Source: Streptomyces gobiensis (GTDB lineage: Bacteria > Actinomycetota > Actinomycetes > Streptomycetales > Streptomycetaceae). From it: a DNA stretch of 64,000 nucleotides. Under the pieces are notes generated by a model that saw only the letters and a list, made by a program, of their open reading frames with translations, ran no database searches and was not told the origin of the DNA. The position numbers and the translations under genes were made by a program. The first letter of the stretch is position 1. The number at the start of each line of letters is the position of its first letter. Location: NCBI RefSeq assembly GCF_021216675.1, contig NZ_CP086120.1:3656501-3720500 (forward strand), given 5' to 3'. This document shows positions 50,442 to 59,500 of the stretch, piece by piece.

Positions 50442-51932
50442 TCACTTCCGAGTGGCCATGTCATGGGAGGCGAGGGCGTGATTCCTGTCGGGTCTCTGCG
50501 ACTGAAGGCCCATGTGGGGAAACGGGTCGGCGGGTGCTGCGCTGCCGAGGAAGGGGGCGAGCTTGTCCCATCCTTCGCCGCCGACGATGTCCAGTACGAG
50601 GAGGTCATCGGGTCGGCCGTCGAAGTAATCACGGACGGTGCCGACGTGCTCGTCGTAAACGCGCGATAGACGATCGGCGTTGAACTCGTAGCAACCGTAG
50701 ACGGCCGCCTGCAGAAAGCGCCGGATTCCCATGGGGGCAGCCAGAGCACTGTCCGGCTCGCCGTAGGGCGAGCCGGACACGGAGCGGTCCCACCAGTGAT
50801 TCTCGAGAGACGTCAGCCAGCTCCTCTTGTTCCGGACGGTCAGGATGAACTTCGCGCCGGGGTGGAGGGCGTCGAGTTCGCGGAAGCACGGGACGGTGGT
50901 GAGGTCGGCGAGGCCGTCGTAATGGTCCAGCAGCGGGAAGCGGCCGTCCCCCCGGGCCAGGGTGTTGAGCGAGGCCTGGTCGACGGGGTAGTGCGCGACG
51001 TCGTGGCCCAGCAGATGCAGCGCCATCCGCAGACTGCTGGTACCAGTGCGGGGCAGTCCCACGCCAAAGACCTTGCGCCGCTCCGCGCCTCGTCCCTGCG
51101 TGGGGCGGATACGTTCGCCCGCTTGCCGCACCTCTCGCATGGTCAGTGCGGGTCGTTCCGGCAGGTTCATCGCCCCGATCTCGCGGTGCGCCAGGTCCGG
51201 GAGGCTCTCGATGTACTTCTGGACCTCGGGCGCAGGTGAGCTCGGGGGAATATGTTCTCGGGCGTGCGCCACGGCGGCGCGGGCAACGTCGTAGTCCGCA
51301 CCCTGGCCCCACCGCTCGATGGCCGCCTCGAATACGGGGCGGGAAGCCTCGGTACGGCTGCGGAGCTCCCGGAGGGCGATCTTGGCGAAGATGTGGTCGT
51401 AGCGCTGGAAATGATCGTGCAGGATGTGGGCGCCCCTGTACTGCACGCTGTCCTGAACACCGCGCAGTGCGAGGGACCGGCGGGTGCTCTCGGGACGCAG
51501 CATCCACCGGATGTCGTCCCTCGGCGGTTCGGTCCGCCGCATGCGCTCCACCACATCGATGCGCGTGATGTGCACTCCGCACGCAACGCGGCCCCGGAAG
51601 GGATCCTGGACATAACAGTCGACATAGGCGAGTTCGTTCGCGTCAAGAAACGGGCGCAGGTCTTCGAGGATGAGGCAGTCGGCGTCGAGAAACACCACAT
51701 GTGAGGCGCCCCCGTGCCCGATCTCCAGCATCCGCTCGACGGCCCGCCAGAACGGGCGTACGTTGTCGACGATGTGCACCCGGTTCGGGCGCACATGCTT
51801 GATGGCCAGCGCGAGAGCCAGGTCGGTGGTGCGTTCCCCGACGGTGCGCAGTACGAGATTGACGCCGCGCCCACCAGAGGGCGAGAAATTGCCTTCCACG
51901 GTCCAGATCGTGCCTGTGGTCCCGGCGTTCAT
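50442..51932 (-). CDS. Glycosyltransferase-like domain fused to a sulfotransferase
   Basis: 496 aa from ATG 51932. Residues 1-200: GT-A-like domain with VNLVLRTVGERTTDLALALA and a DxD motif in VVFLDADCLIL (83-85), then QYRGAHILHDHFQRYDHIF. Residues 220-285: linker. Residues 287-480: sulfotransferase with the 5'-phosphosulfate-binding loop FGVGLPRTGTSSLRMAL (289-305) and the 3'-phosphate motif ILTVRNKRSWLTSLENHWW (about 363-381). The combination suggests that one polypeptide both adds and sulfates a sugar, or recognises a glycan and sulfates it, using PAPS. I do not know a characterised protein with this layout. Confidence 0.8.
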   Translation of the reverse strand: MNAGTTGTIWTVEGNFSPSGGRGVNLVLRTVGERTTDLALALAIKHVRPNRVHIVDNVRPFWRAVERMLEIGHGGASHVVFLDADCLILEDLRPFLDANELAYVDCYVQDPFRGRVACGVHITRIDVVERMRRTEPPRDDIRWMLRPESTRRSLALRGVQDSVQYRGAHILHDHFQRYDHIFAKIALRELRSRTEASRPVFEAAIERWGQGADYDVARAAVAHAREHIPPSSPAPEVQKYIESLPDLAHREIGAMNLPERPALTMREVRQAGERIRPTQGRGAERRKVFGVGLPRTGTSSLRMALHLLGHDVAHYPVDQASLNTLARGDGRFPLLDHYDGLADLTTVPCFRELDALHPGAKFILTVRNKRSWLTSLENHWWDRSVSGSPYGEPDSALAAPMGIRRFLQAAVYGCYEFNADRLSRVYDEHVGTVRDYFDGRPDDLLVLDIVGGEGWDKLAPFLGSAAPADPFPHMGLQSQRPDRNHALASHDMATRK

Positions 51933-52135
51933 GCGGGCCCGCCTTCTCGTGTGACTTCCGGAAGCCTTTACCCGGGACCCCGCAGCCAACCGCCGATTTC
52001 CGGACTATCACCCCGCCCAGTCACAGCCGCCGCACAGGGGCCAGACTGCGGGTGCGACGGCCGACCCTCGCTGGCCCGGCGCCGTGCTCGGCGCCGCTGC
52101 GGCAAAGACAGACACCGCATGATTCCGGCCTGCCG

Positions 52136-52513
52136 CTAGGTTTTCCAGGATCTCAGGCGGTCTGCGATATCGAAAGCGGTGAGCCGCAGGGCGCGGATGT
52201 CGTTGATAAGGTCTCGCCACTGTTCGTACGACGCCTCCACGGTCTCGCCAGAGGCCTCGATGTACGCCACCGCGACGCCGTAGCCGAAGAATTCGTTGCG
52301 GGCGGGCAGCGGCCTCTGCAGGACGATTGTGTCGAGCAGCGCGGCGGCTCGCCAGTACGCGTCCGGGGCATCTACTTCCAGGCTTGGGGTATTCACCCGG
52401 TGCCGGGCGGTGGCAGCGACGAGGCCCGAGTAGTCGCGGACCGCGAGCTCCTTATGGCCGAGCAGGTCTTCCTGGCGGTCGAGGAGCCAACGGTGATCGA
52501 TCAGCAATTCCAC
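52136..52513 (-). CDS. Fic/Doc-like toxin with degenerate active motif
   Basis: 125 aa from GTG 52513, four bases after the antitoxin stop; the frame extends to 52570 but would overlap. It resembles the small Streptomyces proteins annotated as Fic-family toxins: helical, IDHRWLLDRQEDLLGHKELAV at the N-terminus. The core Fic motif HPFxxGN is RPLPARNEF here (Arg67-Phe75), so the catalytic histidine is missing while the Asn remains. Whether it modifies a target is therefore doubtful. Confidence 0.72.
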   Translation of the reverse strand: MELLIDHRWLLDRQEDLLGHKELAVRDYSGLVAATARHRVNTPSLEVDAPDAYWRAAALLDTIVLQRPLPARNEFFGYGVAVAYIEASGETVEASYEQWRDLINDIRALRLTAFDIADRLRSWKT

Positions 52514-52517
52514 TTGA

Positions 52518-52766
52518 TCAGGCCGCCCGGCGGGTGTTAGGGGCGGACGCGGGTGTGCCGCCGAAGTCACGGTCGAATGCGTCGGCGAAGCCGTCCCGTT
52601 CGATGGCAGTGCGGAATGCGACCGTCGCCCTGGTCAGGTGCTGCCGGTTCTCTTCTTCTCTGGACAACTCCGCAAGGAAAGAGCGCAGACTCATGCCGCG
52701 ATCGGCGGCCAGAGCTGCGAGTCGGTTCTTCGTCGCTTCGTCGATTCGTACGCTGGTATCAGCCAT
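52518..52766 (-). CDS. Ribbon-helix-helix-like antitoxin
   Basis: 82 aa from ATG 52766 (frame extends to 52781). N-terminal TSVRIDEATKNRLAALAADRGMSLRSFLAEL is a ribbon-helix-helix DNA-binding pattern; the C-terminal part (AFRTAIERDGFADAFDRDFGG) would bind the toxin. Directly upstream of the Fic-like gene, antitoxin first, as in classical modules. Repeated GCATGC elements lie just before it. Confidence 0.82.
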   Translation of the reverse strand: MADTSVRIDEATKNRLAALAADRGMSLRSFLAELSREEENRQHLTRATVAFRTAIERDGFADAFDRDFGGTPASAPNTRRAA

Positions 52767-52774
52767 GTGTCGAG

Positions 52775-52803
52775 TATGCACATCCGCATGCTTTCATGCA
52801 TGC
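52775..52803. promoter_or_regulatory. Palindromic GCATG elements before the antitoxin
   Basis: TATGCA, GCATG-CTTT-CATGC (52786-52799) and an overlapping ATGCATGC form inverted repeats in the promoter region of the toxin-antitoxin pair; likely autoregulatory operator. Confidence 0.5.
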
Positions 52804-53212
52804 CTACCGTGGAGATTGGCACTGACCTGGCACTTTTCGATCGTTTCGCTGCTGTATTAATTGCAGTTCTGTCCACTTCGTGACGATATGGAATCCTTGC
52901 GGTGAAGGCCATGAAGTCGTGTCCTGCACTCCCAGTGTCCGCACAGCCAACGCATCGCTGAGCCGCTGAACGTGCGGGTGATGTGCGGGGCGTGGTTGTT
53001 GGTGTGGCGGCGCTGGCGTCTTCGGGAGCTGCCCGGCGAGGTGTTTGCCCGAATTAACCGGTTCCTCTTCAGGGTTCCTGAGGCAAGGCACCGGTGTCGC
53101 CCGGCAATGGCCGCCGTCATGCAGGTGTATGGCGGGTGCTCTAATGATGCGGCGATCGATCGAGCGGTGCGGGCCATCGAGCGATGCGGGCCATGGATGA
53201 GGGAGATGCGCT
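52804..53212. other. No recognised gene
   Basis: 409 bp with open frames on both strands but no motif, ribosome site or codon pattern that convinces. It could hold a decayed gene; the 52850-52870 stretch is AT-rich (GCTGTATTAATTGCAG). Confidence 0.4.
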
Positions 53213-54115
53213 GTGCGGGTGGTACTTGCTGGTGGGACGGGTGCGCTGGGGCGACGTATCGCCGCCGACCTGTCCGCCCGCGGCGCCGAGACAGTGATCC
53301 TGACCCGTTCTCCCCGCCCTGGCGGTCGGTACCGGCAGGTGGCCTGGGACGGGGTCAGCGTGGGTCCGTGGGCGCGGGAGCTGGAGGGGGCGGCCTTGGT
53401 CAACCTCGCTGGCGAGCTGGTGGACCGCAGGCCGACAGCGGCCAACGTTGAACTGCTGACCCGGTCACGGGTGGAACCGACCAGGGCTCTGGCTCAGGCC
53501 GCGGCGACGCTGGACCAGCAACCCGCGGTGTGGATCCAGATGAGCACGCTGGCCATCTACGGGGACGGCGGCGATCGCGTCCTTGACGAAAGCGCGCCAC
53601 CGGCTGACGACCCGCCGCAGATGGCGGGGGTCGCCCGCGCCTGGGAGGCCGCAGCAGCCGGTGTACCTACCGGCCGCCAGGTCGTGCTGCGCACTGGGAT
53701 CGTCCTCGACCGGAACACCCCCGCGCTCGACCGGCTGGCCGGGCTCGTCCGCTGGGGTCTGGGCGGCCGGGTGGGCACTGGCCAGCAGTGGGTCAGCTGG
53801 CTGCACATCGCTGATCTCCTCGCCGTCATCCGCCTGTCGTTGGACGACCCCGCCCTGACCGGCATCTTCCACGCCACCAGCCCGAACCCGGTTCGCAACG
53901 CCGAGCTCATGGCTACGTTGCGGCAGGTTCTGCGCCGCCTACCGGCCCCGCCTGCACCCGCACCGCTGGTCCGTGTCGGCGCGGCCCTGCTGCGCACCGA
54001 TCCGGCGCTGGCCCTGACCGGTCGCCGCTGTGTGCCCTCACGTCTGTTCGATGCCGGCTTCTCCTTCGCTCATCCCCACCTCAACCCGGCCCTGCGGGAG
54101 CTGCTGGCACCGTGA
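53213..54115 (+). CDS. Nucleoside-diphosphate-sugar epimerase-like SDR (SDR39U1/YfcH type)
   Basis: 300 aa, GTG start. N-terminal NADP-binding VVLAGGTGALGRRIAADL, LVNLAGELVDRRPTAANVELLTRSRVEPTRALAQA, QMSTLAIYGD, WEAAAAG and HATSPNPVRNAELMATL follow the YfcH/SDR39U1 pattern with its C-terminal DUF1731-like tail (RRCVPSRLFDAGFSF). The usual active-site Tyr-x-x-x-Lys is not obvious, as in other members. Function of the family is unknown. Confidence 0.85.
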   Translation: MRVVLAGGTGALGRRIAADLSARGAETVILTRSPRPGGRYRQVAWDGVSVGPWARELEGAALVNLAGELVDRRPTAANVELLTRSRVEPTRALAQAAATLDQQPAVWIQMSTLAIYGDGGDRVLDESAPPADDPPQMAGVARAWEAAAAGVPTGRQVVLRTGIVLDRNTPALDRLAGLVRWGLGGRVGTGQQWVSWLHIADLLAVIRLSLDDPALTGIFHATSPNPVRNAELMATLRQVLRRLPAPPAPAPLVRVGAALLRTDPALALTGRRCVPSRLFDAGFSFAHPHLNPALRELLAP

Positions 54116-54283
54116 GCCCCCACCGGGGTCGCACCCGGCAAGCCCCATGCCCCCGGGTCCATGCAAGATGGCGATGGCGGCGGTGTGGGCGAGCGACGCA
54201 GTGACCGTGTCGGTGCTCAAGCCGTGCTACTCCGGCGAGCAGCCTTGTTGGACTGTCCAGTGCTGCAGATTCTCATTCCTCGA

Positions 54284-54802
54284 TCATGACCAAAGGGACC
54301 TTCTGACTAGGCAGGTGGGGACGGAGTCCGTTCGGCTGGAGATGCAGGTGGCCTGCTCGTGGTCTCGGATCTTGGTCCATGTTCCCGCCCTGACGGTCTG
54401 GTAGACGGTCGTTGCGCTGCTGCGCTTCCAGGCGACGCGGTAGTCGATGCTGTAGGCGAAGGCGTCTACAGCGAGGCCGCTCCAGTTACCGCCGATGGAC
54501 TCGCCGGGCATGAGGAGATCCGGGAACCCGCACTCGGTTCGATTCTCGTTCTCCCGAGTTCCACCGCCCCAGTTCCAGACGGTGCAGTCCCGCCCTGACG
54601 CTCCCAGGGCCGTGGTGTACCACATGTGCCGATCCTCGGCCTGGTTGTTCACACCCCCGCACAGCCACCCGGTGCAATGGTTCTTGGTGGACGCCGAGGG
54701 CTTGGCGTCCTGCGCCGACGCCGAGCTCCCCGTTACCGTCAGCCCCGCTACGAGCGCCAACGCGGCAGCCGCACCAGCTGCTCTCTTCCTGCACAGCCCC
54801 AT
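54284..54802 (-). CDS. Secreted cysteine-containing protein
   Basis: 172 aa, ATG preceded by AGGGGGA. Sec signal peptide MGLCRKRAAGAAAALALVAG with cleavage near ASA-QD (residue 30). The mature domain has five cysteines, aromatic clusters (HMWYTTALGASGRDCTVWNWGGGTRENENR) and no family I can name. Disulfide-stabilised extracellular protein is the likely picture. Confidence 0.7.
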   Translation of the reverse strand: MGLCRKRAAGAAAALALVAGLTVTGSSASAQDAKPSASTKNHCTGWLCGGVNNQAEDRHMWYTTALGASGRDCTVWNWGGGTRENENRTECGFPDLLMPGESIGGNWSGLAVDAFAYSIDYRVAWKRSSATTVYQTVRAGTWTKIRDHEQATCISSRTDSVPTCLVRRSLWS

Positions 54803-55134
54803 TACGTCCCCCTTGCCTCATACCGATCTGCCGGGCGGCGCCCCCGGTATCCGCCTGATGCGGATACGGATGCCAGTGCAACTCTGGTCGCTTTCCCTCA
54901 CGTTCTTCGGTGGGTGCCTGAACTCCCCTGTCTGCACGGGGACGCGATGTCTCTGCCCCTCGTATACGGGATCTACCGTGAAATTGGTTCATTTCACCCG
55001 TTGGTGTGGACGTTCTTGCGAACTGCTGAGGGATCCAGGCCCGCCGATCGCGGCGCCGGGCTCCTGAGCCCGCTTTTCCAGGCAGAGGGAATTCCGATGG
55101 ACAGGCCCGGCGGGCCTGACCGATAGTGCGCCGC
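54803..55134. other. Intergenic region, no gene seen
   Basis: 332 bp between the divergent secreted-protein and VOC genes. It contains AT-richer stretches (GTGAAATTGGTTCATTTCACC at 54977-54997 includes a GTGAAAT/ATTTCAC inverted repeat) that could be promoter or operator, and GGCCCGGCGGGCC at 55104-55116. Confidence 0.4.
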
Positions 55135-55509
55135 ATGGCCTCTCTTGTACGACACCTCACCTTCGACTGCTCCAACGCCTACCGCTTGGGGCAGTTCTGG
55201 GCCACTGTCCTGGGCGGCTCGCTTGCCGCCGACGACTTCCCGGGAGACCCAGAGGCACTGGTCACGGCGCCGGGCTCAACGCTGCTGTTTGTGACGGTGC
55301 CGGATGCCAAGACTGTTAAAAACCGGGTGCATGTGGACCTGCAGCCACAGGACCGGTCGCGGGATGAGGAGGTGGAGCGCATTCTCGCGCTGGGCGCCAC
55401 CGTCGTCGGAGATCACCGCAGGCCCGACGGGACCGGCTGGGTGACCCTGGCCGATCCCGAGGGCAATGAATTCTGCGTTGAGCGCAGTGCCGCCGAGCGG
55501 GCGCAGTGA
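55135..55509 (+). CDS. VOC-superfamily (glyoxalase-like) protein
   Basis: 124 aa from ATG 55135 (GTG 55126 possible). One glyoxalase/bleomycin-resistance module pair: RHLTFDCSNAYRLGQFWATVLGG at the start, RVHVDLQPQDRSRDEEVERILALGATVV in the middle and WVTLADPEGNEFCVE at the end. Members bind metal or small ligands; the substrate is unknown. Matches the common actinobacterial Glyoxalase_6 type. Confidence 0.9.
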   Translation: MASLVRHLTFDCSNAYRLGQFWATVLGGSLAADDFPGDPEALVTAPGSTLLFVTVPDAKTVKNRVHVDLQPQDRSRDEEVERILALGATVVGDHRRPDGTGWVTLADPEGNEFCVERSAAERAQ

Positions 55510-55965
55510 CCTCAAGTTGAGCTGGTACTGAGGGCAGGTTGTTCTGGTGTGCAGATGTGCGCCAGACCCTGCGCACCCCCACATAATCCGTCCGACACGA
55601 CCTAGTCGGGGCGGCTTGGGTGGGGGGTTTACGTGACACGTGATGTGCCGTCTGCGGGTTTCGTGGTTGTGCGCGTGGCCTGGGGGCTGGCTACGGGAGG
55701 GGATGGGGTGGGTGGCTGTTCGGTGGTTGCGGTGTGCGGGCTGGTGGGTGGTTGAGGTTCACACCCCGGCGCCGTGGGAGTCGGGTGGGTGCCTGGTTCC
55801 GGATCTCGTGGGCACCGTGGCGGGCTGCTGCCGCGCTGTGGCTGGGGCCGGTGGGGGTCGCTCCGCTTTGTGACGGGTGCGTGGGGGTACGCCGTCCGGC
55901 TGCGGGTCTCATGGTGGGCGGGGGTGTCCGTTCTAATCGGCCAAGATCACGGTCGTGGTGGGGCT
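55510..55965. other. G/T-rich region without a gene
   Basis: From about 55620 the plus strand is strikingly G- and T-rich (many GGTGGGTGG-like words), continuing into the minus-strand HNH gene. Open frames here are low-complexity. No gene supported. Confidence 0.45.
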
Positions 55966-57300
55966 TTATGCGGCGTAGCTGTGGGGGTGGGTGGTGTAGT
56001 GGTGGCCGGTGGGGGCGGTCCAGGTGGTGTGGCCGGTGGTGGTGTCGCGTTGAACGGTCCATCCGGCGCGGTGTTTCAGGCCGTGGTGGCGGCGGCAGAG
56101 GGCGATGAGGTTTTCTGGCACGGTTTGTCCTCCTGCCTTCGGGTGGGTGTGGTTGAAGGGGTGGATGTGGTCCAGGTCGCTTCGGTGGGCGGGCATGTGG
56201 CAGGTGGGGAATTGGCAGTGCTGGTCGCGGGCGATGATGTGGCGTTCGACTTCTGCGGTGGGTTTGTAGGTGGTGGGATCGGTTTTGATGAGTTGTCCGG
56301 TTGTGGGGTGGATGAGCAGGCGGCGCTAGATGGAGCCGGGCTCGTGGGCCAGGGCGCGGGCCTGTCCGGCGGTGATGGGGCCGTAGCCCTTGAGCTCGGC
56401 GGGATCATTGCTGGCGCCGATGAGTGTGTCGAAGCTGACGGTGATCTGTAGGAGTGGTGCGGAGCGGCCTGTGGGGGCTGTCCGGTTCAACTGGACAAGA
56501 TCACCGGGGGTTTGGGTGTTCCGGTTGACGAGGTCGACGAGGGCGTCGGCGCGGCGCTGGTCCAGTGTGCGTTCATCGTCTTCGGTTTTGATGGCCTGGG
56601 CGTGGGTGTCGATGGCGGCGTCCATGCGTGCGACGTCTTCGGCTGGGAGGTAGGCGTTCCACCAGGCCATGCCCTCCTCCGCCGGGGTGTGGGAGACCGC
56701 ACGGTCCTCCCGTGCTCGCTGGTGGCGCTGATCGGCGCCTTCCGGGTCGGCTTTGAGTACCGCCCGGCGCAGCGCTTTGCGCGTCGCGGACACCGACTGT
56801 TCTGGCATGAGCGGGAGCGCCAGTGTTTCGACCCGCCGGGCGGCTTCCTCGGTGCAGTTGGCTGTCGTGTCGACCACGGCGTGGGCCTGCATGTAGTGAA
56901 TCTTTCCTTCCTCAAGGAGATTCAGCGTGCGGTCGAAGATCCCGGTCAGTTCGCGGGCGTCACGCAGTCGGCTTGCGGCGCTGGTGTGCGAGAGCCGCAG
57001 GGCACAGGCCACGTGCTCGACGGTGGTCTCATAGTCCGCCCGCTCATCGCGGCGGCCGGGGATGCAGGGGAGGGGATCGTCCTCCAGCTGGGCCAGCACC
57101 CGTACTTGCTGGGCCTGGATCCACTCCGCGTGACGCTCAAAGGCCCGCAGCGCGTCGATCCGGCCCGCCCCGGAGAGCTGTCCGGTCTGCAGGATCGGCA
57201 GCATCGCGGCGGTCTCCGCCCCCACTGGCATCACCGCCAGATAGGCCGCCCAGTCATCGGCCGTCTCCGGATCAGCGACACCTACCGCGACAGCGCCCAT
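55966..57300 (-). pseudogene. DUF222/HNH endonuclease gene interrupted by an in-frame amber codon
   Basis: One continuous reading frame except for TAG at 56326-56328. N-terminal part from ATG 57300 (GAGGGGGG upstream): 13E12/DUF222 helical domain ending QARALAHEPGSI. After the stop the same frame continues RRLLIHPTTGQLIKTDPTTY, ARDQHCQFPTCHMPAHRSDL, DHIHPFNHT and ENLIALCRRHHGLKHR: a complete HNH nuclease domain. Relatives read GSxWRRL at the junction, so the amber replaces the conserved Trp codon (TGG to TAG). Either a recent nonsense mutation or readthrough; an ATG at 56196 could make a separate short HNH piece. Confidence 0.85.
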
Positions 57301-57740
57301 GGCGCTCACCCCCCTCAACGCCAGCCCTGGGCTGGTGTATTGCTGCCTCCTATTATCTCGAACGTGACGTGAAGAACCCAGGTCATCACTCGAAAGTCAC
57401 CCGAACGATAAGCTCCCTTTCCCGTCCCGGTGCCACTCGATGATCTTGTCCAGTTCACCCGGACACGTCCCTGCCAGCTGCCAGAACAGCCGCCCTGCCC
57501 GCAGTCGGACGGCGTACGGCGTCGGGGGTCAATGGAACCGTGGTTGGCGCTGAGATTGGTCTTGATGCCGGTCCGACTGCTGGCCCTCTCTGGGCTGCCC
57601 CGGGCTAGCGCCGGCTGTCGCGCGATAGTCTGAGAATGCGGTCGGGGCCCCGCCGCGAAGCTGAGACCCCGTATTAACACGTAGACAGGTAGACAGCCTC
57701 AAGTTCGGACAGATCTGGGCAGTCGGACCTCCGTGGTCTC
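57301..57740. other. No recognised gene
   Basis: 440 bp. Open frames on both strands lack motifs. Might contain a decayed gene; no mobile-element ends seen. Confidence 0.4.
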
Positions 57741-58853
57741 TCAGCTGGCGTGAAGGGTCCGAAAGCGGTCGGGTTCCGCCGGATCTCGATCAACGACTTG
57801 GATTGGTGTCCAAGCCCATTGCCAAACGCTGATGCCTGGCGTGCGGGAGAACTGAATCTGCCCGCGGGTGCCTTCGACTGCAACGCGCGGCCAGGATTCG
57901 GCAGTGCGCGCCCAGTCCGCGCCGTGAGAACGCAGCACATCGGCGAGGACGGCGACCGTGTCGTAGCCCTCGAAGGCGACGAAGGAGGGCGCTTCGGCTA
58001 GCCGCTCGCGGAGGGCCGTCTCGACTCGTGCACCGAGTGGGCTGAGGCGCTCGGGCAGGTAGCGCAAGAACGGGATCGCGGCGCTGTCGTCGCCCAGCAA
58101 CGTTGCCCATTCGGCGAATTCCGGTTGCCCGGCCGGAGCACCAATCATGATCTCGGCGAGGCGCTGGTCGCGGCGGACAGACTTGACGATCGACACTGCC
58201 GGCTCCGGGTGGCCGACCAGAAGAAGGAGGGCTGTCGCGCGATTGTCGACGAGTTCGTCGCACATGGCCGTGGGGGCGAGCGCGCGCATGTCGAGTTCGA
58301 TGACGGTGCCGCCGCGTGGAGCGAGGTAGTCCCGCAGAATGCGGGCCCCAGATGCCCAGTAGACACTCGACTCGGCTGCTACGGCGATTCGGCTGTAGCC
58401 CGCGCTGAGGAGGAAGTCTGCGTAGATCTGCCAGCCGTGGGACTGCGCCGGGGCGAGGCGCGCAACCCATTCCGTTGGCTGTTCGGTGAGCGCGTCGAGA
58501 ACCGCTGACGAGCAGAGGAACGGCAGGCCGAGGGCGTCGGCCCTGGTGGCAGCGGCGCGAGCGACGACGCTGTGATACTCCCCCGCCAAGGCAGCCACGC
58601 CCAGGCGAGCCAATTCATCTACGGCCGCCGCGGCCCTCTGTGGATCAGCCGCGGTGTCCCGGACCACCAGCTCGAGTGGTCTTCCGACGATCCCGCCGGC
58701 GTCATTGACTTCGCGAACAGCCAGCTCGAGTCCACCGAGCAAGTGTTGGCCTGCCTCGACCCAGCCAGGCCGAGTCAGCGGAACGAGAGCGCCGATCTGG
58801 ACGGATGAACCGTCAGTCCGCTCCGCTCCAGGTGGCGATGGTGGCGCATTCAT
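57741..58853 (-). CDS. Orphan type-1 periplasmic-binding-fold protein without signal peptide
   Basis: 370 aa. Resembles leucine/branched-chain amino-acid-binding proteins (Peripla_BP_6): VQIGALVPLTRPGWVEAGQHLLGGLELAVREVNDAGGIVGRPLELVVRD is the standard N-terminal lobe, later SFVAFEGYDTVAVLADVL. It has no signal peptide or lipobox; the N-terminus is hydrophilic (MNAPPSPPGAERTDGSS), and no ABC transporter genes are nearby. Perhaps a cytoplasmic amide-sensor (AmiC-like) or a degenerate transporter part. Confidence 0.82.
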   Translation of the reverse strand: MNAPPSPPGAERTDGSSVQIGALVPLTRPGWVEAGQHLLGGLELAVREVNDAGGIVGRPLELVVRDTAADPQRAAAAVDELARLGVAALAGEYHSVVARAAATRADALGLPFLCSSAVLDALTEQPTEWVARLAPAQSHGWQIYADFLLSAGYSRIAVAAESSVYWASGARILRDYLAPRGGTVIELDMRALAPTAMCDELVDNRATALLLLVGHPEPAVSIVKSVRRDQRLAEIMIGAPAGQPEFAEWATLLGDDSAAIPFLRYLPERLSPLGARVETALRERLAEAPSFVAFEGYDTVAVLADVLRSHGADWARTAESWPRVAVEGTRGQIQFSRTPGISVWQWAWTPIQVVDRDPAEPDRFRTLHAS

Positions 58854-59500
58854 GCGTTGGCGTCTCCCAAGTGACGATTCGGTTGCAGCTTGCCCGGATC
58901 GCAGAGTGGCAAGGCCCGGTAGTACGCGTTCATCTCATCTCGCCGTGGCGGGCGCACCTGGGTACCATGCCGGACATTGCATCCACCACCATCGCCAACA
59001 GGCAACCGATTATTTGTTCGCTGAGCTGACAGGCTTCAAGAAGCCATCGTTTTCTGAAGATCCGGCGTTCAAGATCGAACGTCCGCGACACGCCTTCAAA
59101 AACTCCTTCAGAAACCTCGGGCTTCAACAACCCCACGGCCACCGTTTATTGAGAAGGTCCCGGGCATGAACGCGCCCCTGGAGCCCTCCGAACTCCTCAC
59201 CCCCTCGCCCGCCCTGCGGAAGTCGTCCCAGGCCGGACAACCTGGGCAGGAGCTGGTGGTGGGCTTGACGTAGCCCTTCGGGAAGCGCGCCATCAGTTCA
59301 CTCCGGCGGCAGCGACCGGCCGTCCCGGCGCTTGGGGATCACTGCCGGTCACGGCGGTCCCGGCACCAACCGCCGCTCGTTCCGTCTCCGCCTGTCCCGG
59401 GCGGCTGACCTTCTCCGGCTCGGGGATCAGCAGGTCGCCGATCTCGCAGTCGAAGGAGGAAGGACCCCCTGCCCGATCCCCGGACTTGCTGATGGGCCGT
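58854..59500. other. No recognised gene
   Basis: 647 bp. Short open frames on both strands (for example 59167-59271 plus, 59293-59523 minus) show no family features. Composition drops in GC around 58990-59150. Probably debris of a former gene or mobile element. Confidence 0.4.

Noticed and set aside
52972..53451. Plus-strand frame of 159 codons before the SDR gene
   Set aside because: Runs into the SDR gene in another frame; Arg/Trp/Cys-rich without motif.
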